A stretch of DNA of 47,042 nucleotides from NCBI GenBank assembly GCA_944326035.1, contig CALVCS010000012.1, positions 69,534 through 116,575 of the forward strand, written 5' to 3'. Positions 26,872 through 35,590 of the stretch are shown piece after piece; within the stretch, counting starts at the first letter, position 1; each line of letters starts with the position of its first letter. Source of the stretch: an uncultured Alistipes sp. Its GTDB lineage: Bacteria > Bacteroidota > Bacteroidia > Bacteroidales > Rikenellaceae. The notes below the pieces were generated by a model, which worked only from the letters and a program-made list of their open reading frames with translations, did not search any database and was not told where the DNA came from. The translations under genes and the position numbers were made by a program.

Positions 26872-27879
26872 ATGGCAAACAACATTCGAAATATCGAGAC
26901 CGACCTGGAGTTCGAGAACCGTATCCGACCCCAGGAGCTCTCATCGTTTAGCGGGCAGGAGAAGATCGTCGACAACCTGAGGGTCTTTATCCAGGCGGCG
27001 CTGATGCGCGAGGAGGCCTTGGATCACGTCCTGCTGCATGGACCTCCGGGCCTGGGGAAAACCACCCTGGCCAATATTATCAGTCACGAAATGGGGGCAT
27101 CGCTCAAGATGACCTCCGGTCCGGTGTTGGATAAGCCGGGGGATTTGGCGGGGCTGTTGACCAACCTCGAGCGTGGCGATATTCTCTTTATCGACGAAAT
27201 TCATCGGTTGAGTCCGCTGGTCGAAGAGTATCTCTATTCGGCCATGGAGGACTATAAGATCGATATCATGCTCGACAAGGGACCCAGTGCCCGGTCGATC
27301 CAGATCGAGTTGAACCCCTTTACGCTGATCGGAGCGACAACTCGAAGTGGTTTGTTGACCAGTCCGCTGCGGGCTCGGTTCGGGATACAGTGTCATCTGG
27401 AGTATTACGACAGTCAGGTGCTGAGTCGGATCGTGCGTCGTTCGGCCTCCATTCTGGATATTCCCATCAACGATCAGGCCGCGCTGGAGATCGCGATGCG
27501 GAGTCGGGGAACACCGCGTATTGCCAACGCCTTGTTGCGACGGGTCCGCGATTTCGCCATGGTCAAGGGGGGCGGACACATCGATCTGTCAATCACCCGT
27601 TATGCACTGAATGCCTTGAATATCGACAGTCGGGGGCTTGACCAGATGGACAACAAAATCCTTGGGACGATTATCCATAAGTTTGGCGGGGGACCTGTCG
27701 GGTTGGGTACCATCGCTACGGCGGTGAGTGAAGATGCCGGCACGATCGAGGAGGTTTATGAGCCGTTCCTGATCAAGGAAGGCTTCCTCAAACGGACACC
27801 GCGAGGACGGGAAGCGACCGAAATGGCCTATGCTCATCTGGGGGTTTTGCGCCCCGATCAACAAAATACCCTGTTTTGA
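26872..27879 (+). CDS. ruvB: Holliday junction branch migration helicase RuvB
   Basis: The start [11 protein letters not shown] gives 335 residues, the standard RuvB size. The AAA+ motor has Walker [10 protein letters not shown], Walker [11 protein letters not shown], the sensor/finger [18 protein letters not shown] (with the arginine-finger region) and a C-terminal winged helix ending HLGV. It forms hexamers that drive branch migration with RuvA. Neither ruvA nor ruvC is in the window, a separation that is common in Bacteroidota. GH127 begins 50 bp later on the same strand with no visible terminator between, so read-through is possible, although the functions are unrelated. Confidence 0.98.
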   Translation: MANNIRNIETDLEFENRIRPQELSSFSGQEKIVDNLRVFIQAALMREEALDHVLLHGPPGLGKTTLANIISHEMGASLKMTSGPVLDKPGDLAGLLTNLERGDILFIDEIHRLSPLVEEYLYSAMEDYKIDIMLDKGPSARSIQIELNPFTLIGATTRSGLLTSPLRARFGIQCHLEYYDSQVLSRIVRRSASILDIPINDQAALEIAMRSRGTPRIANALLRRVRDFAMVKGGGHIDLSITRYALNALNIDSRGLDQMDNKILGTIIHKFGGGPVGLGTIATAVSEDAGTIEEVYEPFLIKEGFLKRTPRGREATEMAYAHLGVLRPDQQNTLF

Positions 27880-27929
27880 TCGGTCTTGTCGAGAGGCCGG
27901 TTTTTCAAGAACCCAATTGAAAATCATCG

Positions 27930-29807
27930 ATGAAAAAATATTTGTTTATGGCGGTGTTGCTGGCCGGGTTATGGGGCTCGGTCGGGCTGGACGCCGCTCC
28001 GAAAGGCCGTAAAATAACGGCCAAACCGCAACCGCTGCCGCCCCGTGCCGAGACGCATATCGACGGTCATCTGGGCGAACGGATCAATGCCTGTATCCGG
28101 ATGAGAATCATCGGCGAGAACGAAGAGGCTTTGGTGGTTCCGTTTCGCAGTCAGCAGGAAAAGTCGTTGTGGCAGAGTGAATTCTGGGGGAAATGGACCT
28201 TGGGGGCCGTGGCCGCCTATCGCTATAACGGCGATCCGGAGTTGCTGGCCAAGATCAAACGGGGTGCCGAAGGGATTCTGGCGACCCAACAGCCCGATGG
28301 CTATATCGGCAATTATGCGCCCGACGCCCGGTTGACGAATTGGGACCTGTGGGGCCAGAAATATACACTGTTGGGGCTGTTGGCCTGTTATGATTTGACC
28401 GGCGACAAGAAGATCCTGGAGGGAGCGGTTCGGCTGGGAGATTATGTATTGACGCAGATTCCGGCGAAAAAACGGATCGTCCTGGCCGGATTGTATCGGG
28501 GGATGCCCTCCAGCTCGATCCTCGAGCCGATGGTGTATCTCTACCAGCGGACGATGGATCCTCGGTACCTCGATTTTGCGAAACATATCGTTGCCGAATG
28601 GGAGACGCCCGAGGGCCCGCAACTGATCTCTAAAGCCTTGGCTGGTGTTCCGGTCGCCGATCGTTTTCCGAAACAGGCCTTGGACGACGGTACCTGGTGG
28701 GTATGGGAAAATGGACGGAAAGCCTATGAGATGATGTCGTGCTACGACGGTCTGCTCGAACTGTATAAGATCACCGGAGAGGCCGATTATCTGAAGGCGG
28801 TTGAAGCGGCAGTCCGCAATATCATCGAGGAAGAGATCAATCTGGTGGGGTCGGCGACGGCTTCGGAATGCTTTTTCCATGGGCGTCGTCATCAGACCGA
28901 ACCCTACTATCATCCGATGGAAACCTGTGTGACGGTAAGTTGGATAAAACTGTGCGCCAATTTGCTGGAGGTGACCCACAACTCGTTGTACGCCGATCAG
29001 ATCGAACGGAGCGCCTATAATGCGCTGTTGGCCACCCTCAAGGAAGATGCGGCCCAGATGGCGATGTATACGCCGTTGGAAGGCATCCGGCAGGCCAATC
29101 AACCACAGTGCGGCATGCATCTGAACTGTTGCAGTGCCAACGGTCCGCGGGCGTTTGTGATGTTGCCGCAGGTGGCGGTTACGCAGGGAGCGAATACCTT
29201 GTATGTCAATTTATACGGACCGTCGTCCAGTAAAGCGGAGGTGAACGGCACCGAGGTGTTGCTGGAACAGCGGACGACCTATCCGGAAGAGGGACAGGTG
29301 GAGATTGTGCTCAATCCGCGCAAGGAGATGGATTTCAACCTGGCGGTACGGATCCCTGCCTGGAGCCGGATTGTGCGGGTTTCGGTCAACGGGGAATCGT
29401 TGGCCGATGTGCAGCCGGGCGCCTATCGGACCATTGCCCGTCGATGGAAGTCGGGCGATAAAGTGGTGTTGCAATTCGATATGCGGGGGCGTCTGGTGGA
29501 ACAGGATGGCTATCAGGCCCTCGAACGGGGGCCGATCGTGTTGGCGCGGGATTGGCGGTTCGGAGATGGTTTTGTGGACGAAGCCTGCCGGATTCAGGCG
29601 ACGGACGGCTATGTGGAGCTGTTCCCCGTAAACGATAAGCCGGAAAAGATGTGGATGGCTTTTACGGTTCCCATGGAGTTGTTAGGGCACGATCCAGCCA
29701 ATGAAGGCGAGGATCCGGTGTCGATTCGCTTATGTGATTTTGCGTCGGCCGGAAATACGTGGAGCCGTGAGGGGCGTTATCGGGTTTGGTTGCCGAAGAT
29801 CCGGTAA
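27930..29807 (+). CDS. GH127-family beta-L-arabinofuranosidase-like glycoside hydrolase
   Basis: A 625-residue exported protein (signal peptide about 1-23, GLDA/APKG). The alpha/alpha-barrel body (about 60-420) includes WWVWENGRKAYEMMSCYDGLLELYKITG (anchor) and the Cys-rich active-site segments METCVTVSW (about 331) and CGMHLNCCSANGPR (about 393-403). In characterised GH127 enzymes a Zn-bound Cys acts as nucleophile. The conserved Cys cluster here fits that mechanism. Beta-sandwich domains follow (about 430-625), with VRIPAW and the LERGPIVLARDW strand. Substrate is inferred as beta-L-arabinofuranose or a related sugar. It is convergent with a DUF3467 gene. Confidence 0.9.
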   Translation: MKKYLFMAVLLAGLWGSVGLDAAPKGRKITAKPQPLPPRAETHIDGHLGERINACIRMRIIGENEEALVVPFRSQQEKSLWQSEFWGKWTLGAVAAYRYNGDPELLAKIKRGAEGILATQQPDGYIGNYAPDARLTNWDLWGQKYTLLGLLACYDLTGDKKILEGAVRLGDYVLTQIPAKKRIVLAGLYRGMPSSSILEPMVYLYQRTMDPRYLDFAKHIVAEWETPEGPQLISKALAGVPVADRFPKQALDDGTWWVWENGRKAYEMMSCYDGLLELYKITGEADYLKAVEAAVRNIIEEEINLVGSATASECFFHGRRHQTEPYYHPMETCVTVSWIKLCANLLEVTHNSLYADQIERSAYNALLATLKEDAAQMAMYTPLEGIRQANQPQCGMHLNCCSANGPRAFVMLPQVAVTQGANTLYVNLYGPSSSKAEVNGTEVLLEQRTTYPEEGQVEIVLNPRKEMDFNLAVRIPAWSRIVRVSVNGESLADVQPGAYRTIARRWKSGDKVVLQFDMRGRLVEQDGYQALERGPIVLARDWRFGDGFVDEACRIQATDGYVELFPVNDKPEKMWMAFTVPMELLGHDPANEGEDPVSIRLCDFASAGNTWSREGRYRVWLPKIR

Positions 29808-29855
29808 TTGTCCGAGACCACGGCCGTAAAAGCCGTAACCGAAACACGTACGATA

Positions 29856-29895
29856 ACAAAAAGAGGAATCCTCATCGAGCGATTCCTCTTTTTGT
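29856..29895. terminator. Bidirectional terminator GH127 / DUF3467
   Basis: ACAAAAAGAGGAATC (29856-29870) pairs with GATTCCTCTTTTTGT (29881-29895) across a 10-nt loop. The long A/T-rich stem ends serve as U-tracts in both directions between convergent genes. Confidence 0.85.
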
Positions 29896-29921
29896 ATGAT
29901 ATGGGTGGTCTGTCGAGTCGA

Positions 29922-30239
29922 TCAGGCTTCCCCCGGGCGCAGACTCATCGCCATTTTGGCCTCTTCGGCGGGGGTGGGCGACAGGCTGATATGGCCGTTG
30001 ACGGCTTCGTAGTTCGAGATATTCTCCTGCAGCGTCAACAACAGTCGTTTCGCGTGTTCGGGTGCCAGAATGATACGGCTTTTGACCTTGGGTTTGGGTA
30101 GGCCCGGCAGAATACCGGCGAAATCTAAGACAAACTCGGAAGGTGAGTGAGAGATGATGACCAGATTGGCATATTCTCCCTCAGCGATTTGCGGATCGAG
30201 TTCGATATCCACTTCGTGCGAGAAATCGTCTTTCGTCAT
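29922..30239 (-). CDS. DUF3467 family protein
   Basis: A 105-residue soluble protein matching the DUF3467 pattern: GEYANLVIISHSPSEFVLDF, then GLPKPKVKSRIILAPEHAKRLLLTLQENISNYE (anchors). In Bacteroidota this family is conserved and frequently sits near RNA polymerase genes, but its function is unknown. Here it stands alone between CAZyme genes. The minus-strand sequence upstream has TACTTTTA, one base off the -7 consensus, about 25 bp before the ATG. There is no signal peptide or membrane segment. Confidence 0.9.
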   Translation of the reverse strand: MTKDDFSHEVDIELDPQIAEGEYANLVIISHSPSEFVLDFAGILPGLPKPKVKSRIILAPEHAKRLLLTLQENISNYEAVNGHISLSPTPAEEAKMAMSLRPGEA

Positions 30240-30798
30240 AATGCGGGAACTTTTTTAACGCCTAAAAGTACGTTTTTTTCAGGGACTCTTCGGGAGAAGC
30301 GGCGTAATTTATGGATATTTTATTAACAATTTTGGCCTCAGACGATCTATGGCGCAGGAAAACGCAAGGAGCACAGCAATTTTGACCCTAAAATGCGTTG
30401 CCAACAGGTTTGGGTGTCCCGGAGGGTGGGCGGTGGATGTATGTACGGAAAAAGGGGCGAAGAGGTGGTGGATGGGATTGCCCTGCAGGAACGTTGATAG
30501 AAAAACGCTCCTGTCTCTGTCGTCTCCTCTTCTTTGAGCTGTGTGGCCCCGACGATGTCGGGATAGCCTGTGGTTCCGGAGACCTTGTGGATGGAGAGGT
30601 CGTTGTGGGGGGGCGGAGGAGGATGGGTCGGCTGCCGGTCACGCAGGGAACGGAAAAGGGATGATTGGGCGTACGGAAAAGCTGAAAACCAAGAAAAAAG
30701 CGTTTTCCAAGGGGAGGAAAGGTATTCTTGGGGATAAATCGCTATTTTTGTTCTTTATTCTTACCAACTTATTTCTTTACTAACCCAAATCTGAAACG
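30240..30798. other. Gene-free interval before the PL8 lyase
   Basis: A 559-bp gap between divergent genes. It has several short open frames but none with codon bias or a recognisable family. The left 120 bp are AT-rich (promoter of DUF3467) and the right 80 bp hold the PL8 promoter. The middle is GC-rich and shows no RNA or repeat I can name. Confidence 0.5.
30743..30750 (+). promoter_or_regulatory. -7 box for the PL8 lyase gene
   Basis: TATTTTTG is an exact TAnnTTTG match, 48 bp before the ATG at 30799. No convincing -33 element is seen. Confidence 0.45.
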
Positions 30799-33009
30799 AT
30801 GAGACGTTTTTTCTCTTTATGGTCGGTGGCCATGACCCTCGCGGTGGTGTTGAGCGGGTGTGCGAACCGAGACATGCAGAAGGTGCGTCAGGCGATGACA
30901 GACCGTTGTCTGAATGTGCTGCTGAGTCCTGCTTACGAAGCTTACAAGTTAACCCAAATCCAGAAGCATGAACCGATCGATAGCGTGGCTTACGTACAAC
31001 GCTTGACGGCGGTGTTGGACAGCACCGTACGCGTCGCTATGGAGACGCAACAGCCCGATGGGTCGTGGGCGGATGTCGAATACGAATGTCATTTGCGCAG
31101 TAGTTGGCGCCCGTTTACCCACCAGACTCGGATGTTGAATATGGCGAAAGCCTACTGTTCGCCGGCCTCTACCTTCTATCAAGATGACAAGGTACTGCAG
31201 GCGGCCCTCAAAGGTCTTGACTTCTGGCTGCAACGCCGCCCGCAGAGCACCAACTGGTGGGCCAACGAGATCGGTGGTCCGCGGAACATGGGCAATTTCG
31301 GGCTGTTGTTGCAGGACAAGCTCTCTGAACAGCAGTTTGCCGGCCTGATCGACTATATGAACAACTCCAAAATCAAAATTACGGGTCAAAATAAGGTCTG
31401 GCTCTGCTGCAATGTGATGGTCCGGGCCCTGTTGACCGATGACGAGGCGCTGTTCGACGAAGCGATTCGGGAGATGAAAAGCGTCATCAAAATCGAAAAC
31501 GACGAAGGCGTGCAGTATGACTGGAGTTTTCACCAGCACGGTCGTCAGCAGCAGTTCGGCAACTATGGGCTGTCGTATCTCTCGTCGCTGACCCAGATGG
31601 GCGAGCTGTTTCTGGGGACGCGTTATGCGTTTAATGAACAGGAACTCGCCATCTTGCGCAATTACGCTTTGCAGGGGATGTCCTGGTCGGTCTGGAAAGG
31701 GGAGATGGAGACCGGTTCCTGCGGGCGCCAGTTCGTCTTCCGGGATGCCATGAAAGGCAAGGCGCGAACCTATGCCTTGCAACTGTTGGCCTTGAAAAAG
31801 ATCGATCCGACCCATGCGGATGAATACCAACGGATGTTCGAGGGGCAAATGATGGGTGGTCCGAATGTGCTCAAAGGAATCAAGCATTTTTACATGTCGG
31901 ATATGACCTATATGCGTACGGACGATTGGATGGCCGTGTTGAAAACGTGTTCCGACCGGACGGTGGGGGCCGAAGCGGTCAACGGCGAGAACCGGAAGTG
32001 CGAAGTGATGGCCAACGGCTCGTTGATGATCTATCAGGATGGTGGCGAGTACAACAATATCTATCCGGTATGGGATTGGACGCGGGTGCCGGGGGTGACC
32101 TGCAACGTGGCCGACCACAACGATTTCCCGCAGGAAGACCGTCGAATCAAGGGGAAATCGGATATTGTCGGCGGTCTGGTGGGCGACAACTATGGGGTGT
32201 CGGTCATGCGGGTCGATGCCGATGGGCTGAAGGCCAACAAGTCGTGGTATTTTACGGATCAGTATATTTTGTGCTTGGGGTCGGACATCTCCAGCGCGAA
32301 CGGTCAGCCGGTCACTACGGCGGTGAACCAGACCTTCCGCCGCGAAGAACCTCGAGCCAAGCTCGAAGGGGCTTCGACCTATACGCCGATGGCCCGTTTC
32401 TCAGGCGATCGTCTGCAGGCCGTGCTGCACGACCAGGTCGGGTATTACTTCCCGCAGCGGCAACAGGTCTCCTATACATCGGGTCTCCAGACCGGCAGTT
32501 GGCACGCCATTCATTTCGATTCGTCGGATGATCCGGTGTCGGCCGAGGTGTTTAATCTGGCGATTCATCACGGGGTGAATCCTCGGGCGGCGACGTACAG
32601 CTATGTGGTGATGCCGCGGACGAACGAACAGCGCCTGGATTCGTTGATGGCCCATCCCGGTTTTACGATCCTCAAGCAGTCGGACGACGTGCATGCGGTT
32701 CGTTTCGATGACGGGACGGTACGCTGCGTCTTCTTTGCGCCGAAGATGACGCTGAAAGTCGACGACAAGATCGAAATTCTGGATATTGCCGAAGAGATCA
32801 TCATGGTATTCCGTCGGGAGGGCAACAAGGTCTATATTACCTATGTAGACCCTACTTCGGAGAAGGACAGCACGATCATCACGTTCCGGGGCAAATGGAA
32901 AGGCGACAATGCCTACTATGATCCCGAACGAAACGTATCGGTGGTGGAATTCGATGCCAAGATTTCGCACGGCAAACGACTTGATACCGTTTGTGAAATT
33001 ATCGAGTAG
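30799..33009 (+). CDS. Polysaccharide lyase family 8 lipoprotein (chondroitin/hyaluronan/xanthan lyase type)
   Basis: A 736-residue lipoprotein (lipobox LSGC, Cys21). The N-terminal alpha/alpha toroid (about 60-370) carries NWWANEIGGPRNMGN (substrate-binding Asn) and the catalytic segment DWSFHQHGRQQQFGNYGLSY (about 241-260), with the His and Tyr that PL8 lyases use for beta-elimination. Beta-sandwich domains follow (about 380-736). Known activities in the family are chondroitin AC/ABC lyase, hyaluronate lyase and xanthan lyase; the sequence alone does not decide. The lipid anchor suggests display on the outer membrane. No sulfatase or GH88 partner is adjacent. It is convergent with the GH106-like gene. 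Confidence 0.92.
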   Translation: MRRFFSLWSVAMTLAVVLSGCANRDMQKVRQAMTDRCLNVLLSPAYEAYKLTQIQKHEPIDSVAYVQRLTAVLDSTVRVAMETQQPDGSWADVEYECHLRSSWRPFTHQTRMLNMAKAYCSPASTFYQDDKVLQAALKGLDFWLQRRPQSTNWWANEIGGPRNMGNFGLLLQDKLSEQQFAGLIDYMNNSKIKITGQNKVWLCCNVMVRALLTDDEALFDEAIREMKSVIKIENDEGVQYDWSFHQHGRQQQFGNYGLSYLSSLTQMGELFLGTRYAFNEQELAILRNYALQGMSWSVWKGEMETGSCGRQFVFRDAMKGKARTYALQLLALKKIDPTHADEYQRMFEGQMMGGPNVLKGIKHFYMSDMTYMRTDDWMAVLKTCSDRTVGAEAVNGENRKCEVMANGSLMIYQDGGEYNNIYPVWDWTRVPGVTCNVADHNDFPQEDRRIKGKSDIVGGLVGDNYGVSVMRVDADGLKANKSWYFTDQYILCLGSDISSANGQPVTTAVNQTFRREEPRAKLEGASTYTPMARFSGDRLQAVLHDQVGYYFPQRQQVSYTSGLQTGSWHAIHFDSSDDPVSAEVFNLAIHHGVNPRAATYSYVVMPRTNEQRLDSLMAHPGFTILKQSDDVHAVRFDDGTVRCVFFAPKMTLKVDDKIEILDIAEEIIMVFRREGNKVYITYVDPTSEKDSTIITFRGKWKGDNAYYDPERNVSVVEFDAKISHGKRLDTVCEIIE

Positions 33010-33030
33010 AGTAAGGGTTCAAGAGCAAAA

Positions 33031-33060
33031 GAGGGCCCGGCAGGTAATTGCCGGGCCCTC
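33031..33060. terminator. Bidirectional hairpin PL8 / GH106-like
   Basis: GAGGGCCCGGC (33031-33041) pairs with GCCGGGCCCTC (33050-33060) across 8 nt, just past the PL8 stop codon. The right flank is TTCCTTAT and the left has AGCAAAA. This is a strong stem with modest T-tracts. Confidence 0.7.
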
Positions 33061-33087
33061 TTCCTTATGGATGGAGGCGGGTTTCGG

Positions 33088-35295
33088 TTAGCGTTCTACC
33101 AGGAAGATGGATTCGCGTCCCTGCAACGAAAGATCGACCCGGGTAACCGGCAGGTCGCCTTGGCGATCATAGGTGACATCGATCGGAGAACAGTCTCCAG
33201 TGTGGGGATTCCACGCCTCCAGGCGCAGCTTCCCGCGCAGGGTGATCGGCGCCTGATAGGGCATTGGGCTGAAGTTGGCCAGGTAGAAAAGGTTCTTGCC
33301 GTTCCGTTCCTTGTGAAGGTAGCGGAGTGCTTTGCCCTCTTCGAAGGCGACATCAGCCGGGATATCCGAACGCAGGGCTTCGTGGAGGGCTGCGGGCGTT
33401 GGCTGGGCCAGAAACCGTACTTCGCCTCCCCGATCATTCGTCTGGCGGGAGGTACCTTGTGGCAGGAGTTCGGCCATCAGTTCACCGATGCGGTCGTTTT
33501 GACCCGGCTCGGTCGACAGGGTCGGCAGCAGTGAGGTGAAGATGACTTTCCCGCCTTGACGGAACAGCGCCAACGCCTGTTCGAGTGTCGTGGTACTGAT
33601 GGTTTTCGATGCCGGAATGATGAGCGTTCGGAAGGTGTTGTATTGGACTTGATTGTTCAGTCGCAGGCCGGTTTCGTCTACGCTGCAGGAGGAGGCCAAG
33701 ACCTCGGGGTGCAACCATTGATAGTCCTGACCGATCTCGTTGGAAAGAATCTCGCCCACGCGCACATAGTCCAGATAGGGAATCTTCACGCCGCCTTCGT
33801 AGGGACGGATCGGACCATCGAAATAGTGATCGCCCTGCATGGTGTGGATGGGGTAGAGCACGGCGACGTCGGTGACGAACCGGGCGTCGTTTTGCAACAT
33901 ATATTGCAGACGGGCGATAAAGGTCGTGAAGTCGTACAGACTATCTGCGTAATGGGGATTTCGGGCCGAAAGTTCGGGTTTGAAGGTCACTTTCTGGTCG
34001 TTGTACCAGGCGGCGTGCGGGATGAACCAGTTCACCCCCTTGATGAATTGGTCGATGGCCACGCTGCGCAGACTGTCCATCGACAGGTCGCCCATCAGGC
34101 CGTAGGTTTCGGCCATGACCAGCGAGTGATCCCAGTTGTAGGCTGCCGAAGCGACGATCTTATAAAATTTCTCGGCGGGTCGGGTAATGGTTGGCCGGGT
34201 GGTGCCGATTTTATCGATGCCGGGCATTTCCAGGTAGCGGAAACATTTCATCAGGTCGCCGGACGTGCCCACCGGATTGACAATCTCTTCGTTGTCCTGA
34301 TGACCGGTGGCGATGGTGCCGTGTTCGCGACTCCAGCGGGTAATGGCTTGCGGATAGGCTTCGGCATAGAGATCGCTGCGCAGGGAGAAGAGCGCATTGC
34401 GAGCCGATTGGGTTTCGGGTCCGATGTCGTACCACAAGGCCGGGTAGAGCAGGATGGGGTTGCTGCCGTACCGTGCTTGGTAGATCTCATTGAATCGAGG
34501 GGTCCACGCCCGAGCCTGCGCCCGATAGAGGGTGACTTCATCGTAAAAAGTATGGGTGATGGTCGAACCGAAAGCTTCGGGCATGCGTTGATAATAGGCT
34601 TCGTGCACCATGTCGATAAAGGCTTGGGCGGCAGCCGGATCGAGGTAGTCCATATTGGGATCGCCGTCGGTCACACAGACGAATTGCATGACTTTCCAGG
34701 TGCCTGAGGGGGCGGTCCAACGGAGGGTATCGCCCGTTGCTTTGTCGCTGAGGTCGATGCGCTGTTTGGTGTCGACGTTCATAGCCACCACGCCCATCAG
34801 TTTTCCTTCCGTGGGGAGGGCTGCACAATAGGTTTCCCCGGAGGAGAGCTCTTGCTCGATTTTATCCAATCGTTTGGTGGTCAGATCCGGGTGACGTTCC
34901 ATGAACCGGGGCGTGTCGTCGCCGTTAATGGCTCCGGCACTTCCGCTCGGGAATCCGTATTCGTCGTACAGTGTCACCTTGAGTCCTTTTTCGGCGGCCT
35001 TTTCGACAGCATAGGCATACAGATCGAAATAGTCGTCCGACAGGTATTTGGGGGTAAAATCTTTCCCGAAAGGCAGAATGCCGATCCCTCCGTAACCGCT
35101 GTCATCGTGCAGGCCGGCGATCTGTTCGTCGATACCTTCGCGGGTAACCGGGGTGTTGTTCCAGAACCATAGGGTGTGAGGACGGAATTCGGCTGGCGGG
35201 GTGTGGAATGCCTCGGGATTGGGCGAGGAGGTGCAGGCACTCAGGGCGAGTAGCAGGCCTATTCCTCCGAGTCGATAGTTTGGGTTTCGTAGCAT
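33088..35295 (-). CDS. GH106-like glycoside hydrolase lipoprotein
   Basis: A 735-residue lipoprotein (lipobox LSAC, Cys21). The N-terminal catalytic barrel shows the GH106 (alpha-L-rhamnosidase) opening pattern RPHTLWFWNNTPVTREGI...GYGGIGILPF, then KVTLYDEYGFPSGSAG, HTFYDEVTLY (probable acid/base or metal region), the GHQDNEEI segment and the VMAETYGLMGD motif that in GH106-type barrels contains an active-site Glu. The C-terminus has a Rossmann-like segment (IIPASKTIS...QGGKVIFTS) and a beta domain. It is much shorter than typical GH106 rhamnosidases (often 1000 or more residues) because the C-terminal beta modules are missing. Rhamnosidase activity is therefore only an inference. Confidence 0.8.
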   Translation of the reverse strand: MLRNPNYRLGGIGLLLALSACTSSPNPEAFHTPPAEFRPHTLWFWNNTPVTREGIDEQIAGLHDDSGYGGIGILPFGKDFTPKYLSDDYFDLYAYAVEKAAEKGLKVTLYDEYGFPSGSAGAINGDDTPRFMERHPDLTTKRLDKIEQELSSGETYCAALPTEGKLMGVVAMNVDTKQRIDLSDKATGDTLRWTAPSGTWKVMQFVCVTDGDPNMDYLDPAAAQAFIDMVHEAYYQRMPEAFGSTITHTFYDEVTLYRAQARAWTPRFNEIYQARYGSNPILLYPALWYDIGPETQSARNALFSLRSDLYAEAYPQAITRWSREHGTIATGHQDNEEIVNPVGTSGDLMKCFRYLEMPGIDKIGTTRPTITRPAEKFYKIVASAAYNWDHSLVMAETYGLMGDLSMDSLRSVAIDQFIKGVNWFIPHAAWYNDQKVTFKPELSARNPHYADSLYDFTTFIARLQYMLQNDARFVTDVAVLYPIHTMQGDHYFDGPIRPYEGGVKIPYLDYVRVGEILSNEIGQDYQWLHPEVLASSCSVDETGLRLNNQVQYNTFRTLIIPASKTISTTTLEQALALFRQGGKVIFTSLLPTLSTEPGQNDRIGELMAELLPQGTSRQTNDRGGEVRFLAQPTPAALHEALRSDIPADVAFEEGKALRYLHKERNGKNLFYLANFSPMPYQAPITLRGKLRLEAWNPHTGDCSPIDVTYDRQGDLPVTRVDLSLQGRESIFLVER

Positions 35296-35590
35296 AGATT
35301 TATGGATTGAAGTTATAATGATTTATGGGTTGCAAGGTATTATTTTTTAGGGCTGTCCGGAAATAAAAATGAAGTTTTTTTGAGAAAGACGCATCCCTTG
35401 TAATCCTGTTGTATGTTGGTGAAGAGGGGAACGCCATCTCTGTTTGCAAACAAGCGGGAAAGATTGCGGTTCGGACCCTGGGTAGCGAAGGTTGGATCTG
35501 ATCGAGAGGGACTGAAGGGATGAGTGTGTGGCACGGGCATCGAGGAGAGGGGATATGCCAAGCGGAGTCCGTTTCGGACTCCGCTTGCAA
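35296..35590. other. Gene-free interval GH38 / GH106-like
   Basis: About 295 bp between two minus-strand genes. It contains a perfect hairpin next to the GH38 stop codon and otherwise no recognised feature. The AT-rich 35300-35400 part probably holds the GH106-like gene's promoter. Confidence 0.45.
35560..35586 (-). terminator. Hairpin downstream of the GH38 gene
   Basis: AAGCGGAGTCCG pairs with CGGACTCCGCTT across a TTT loop, a perfect 12-bp stem 5 bp past the GH38 stop. On the minus strand no good T-run follows, so it may stabilise the 3' end rather than terminate transcription. Confidence 0.6.
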
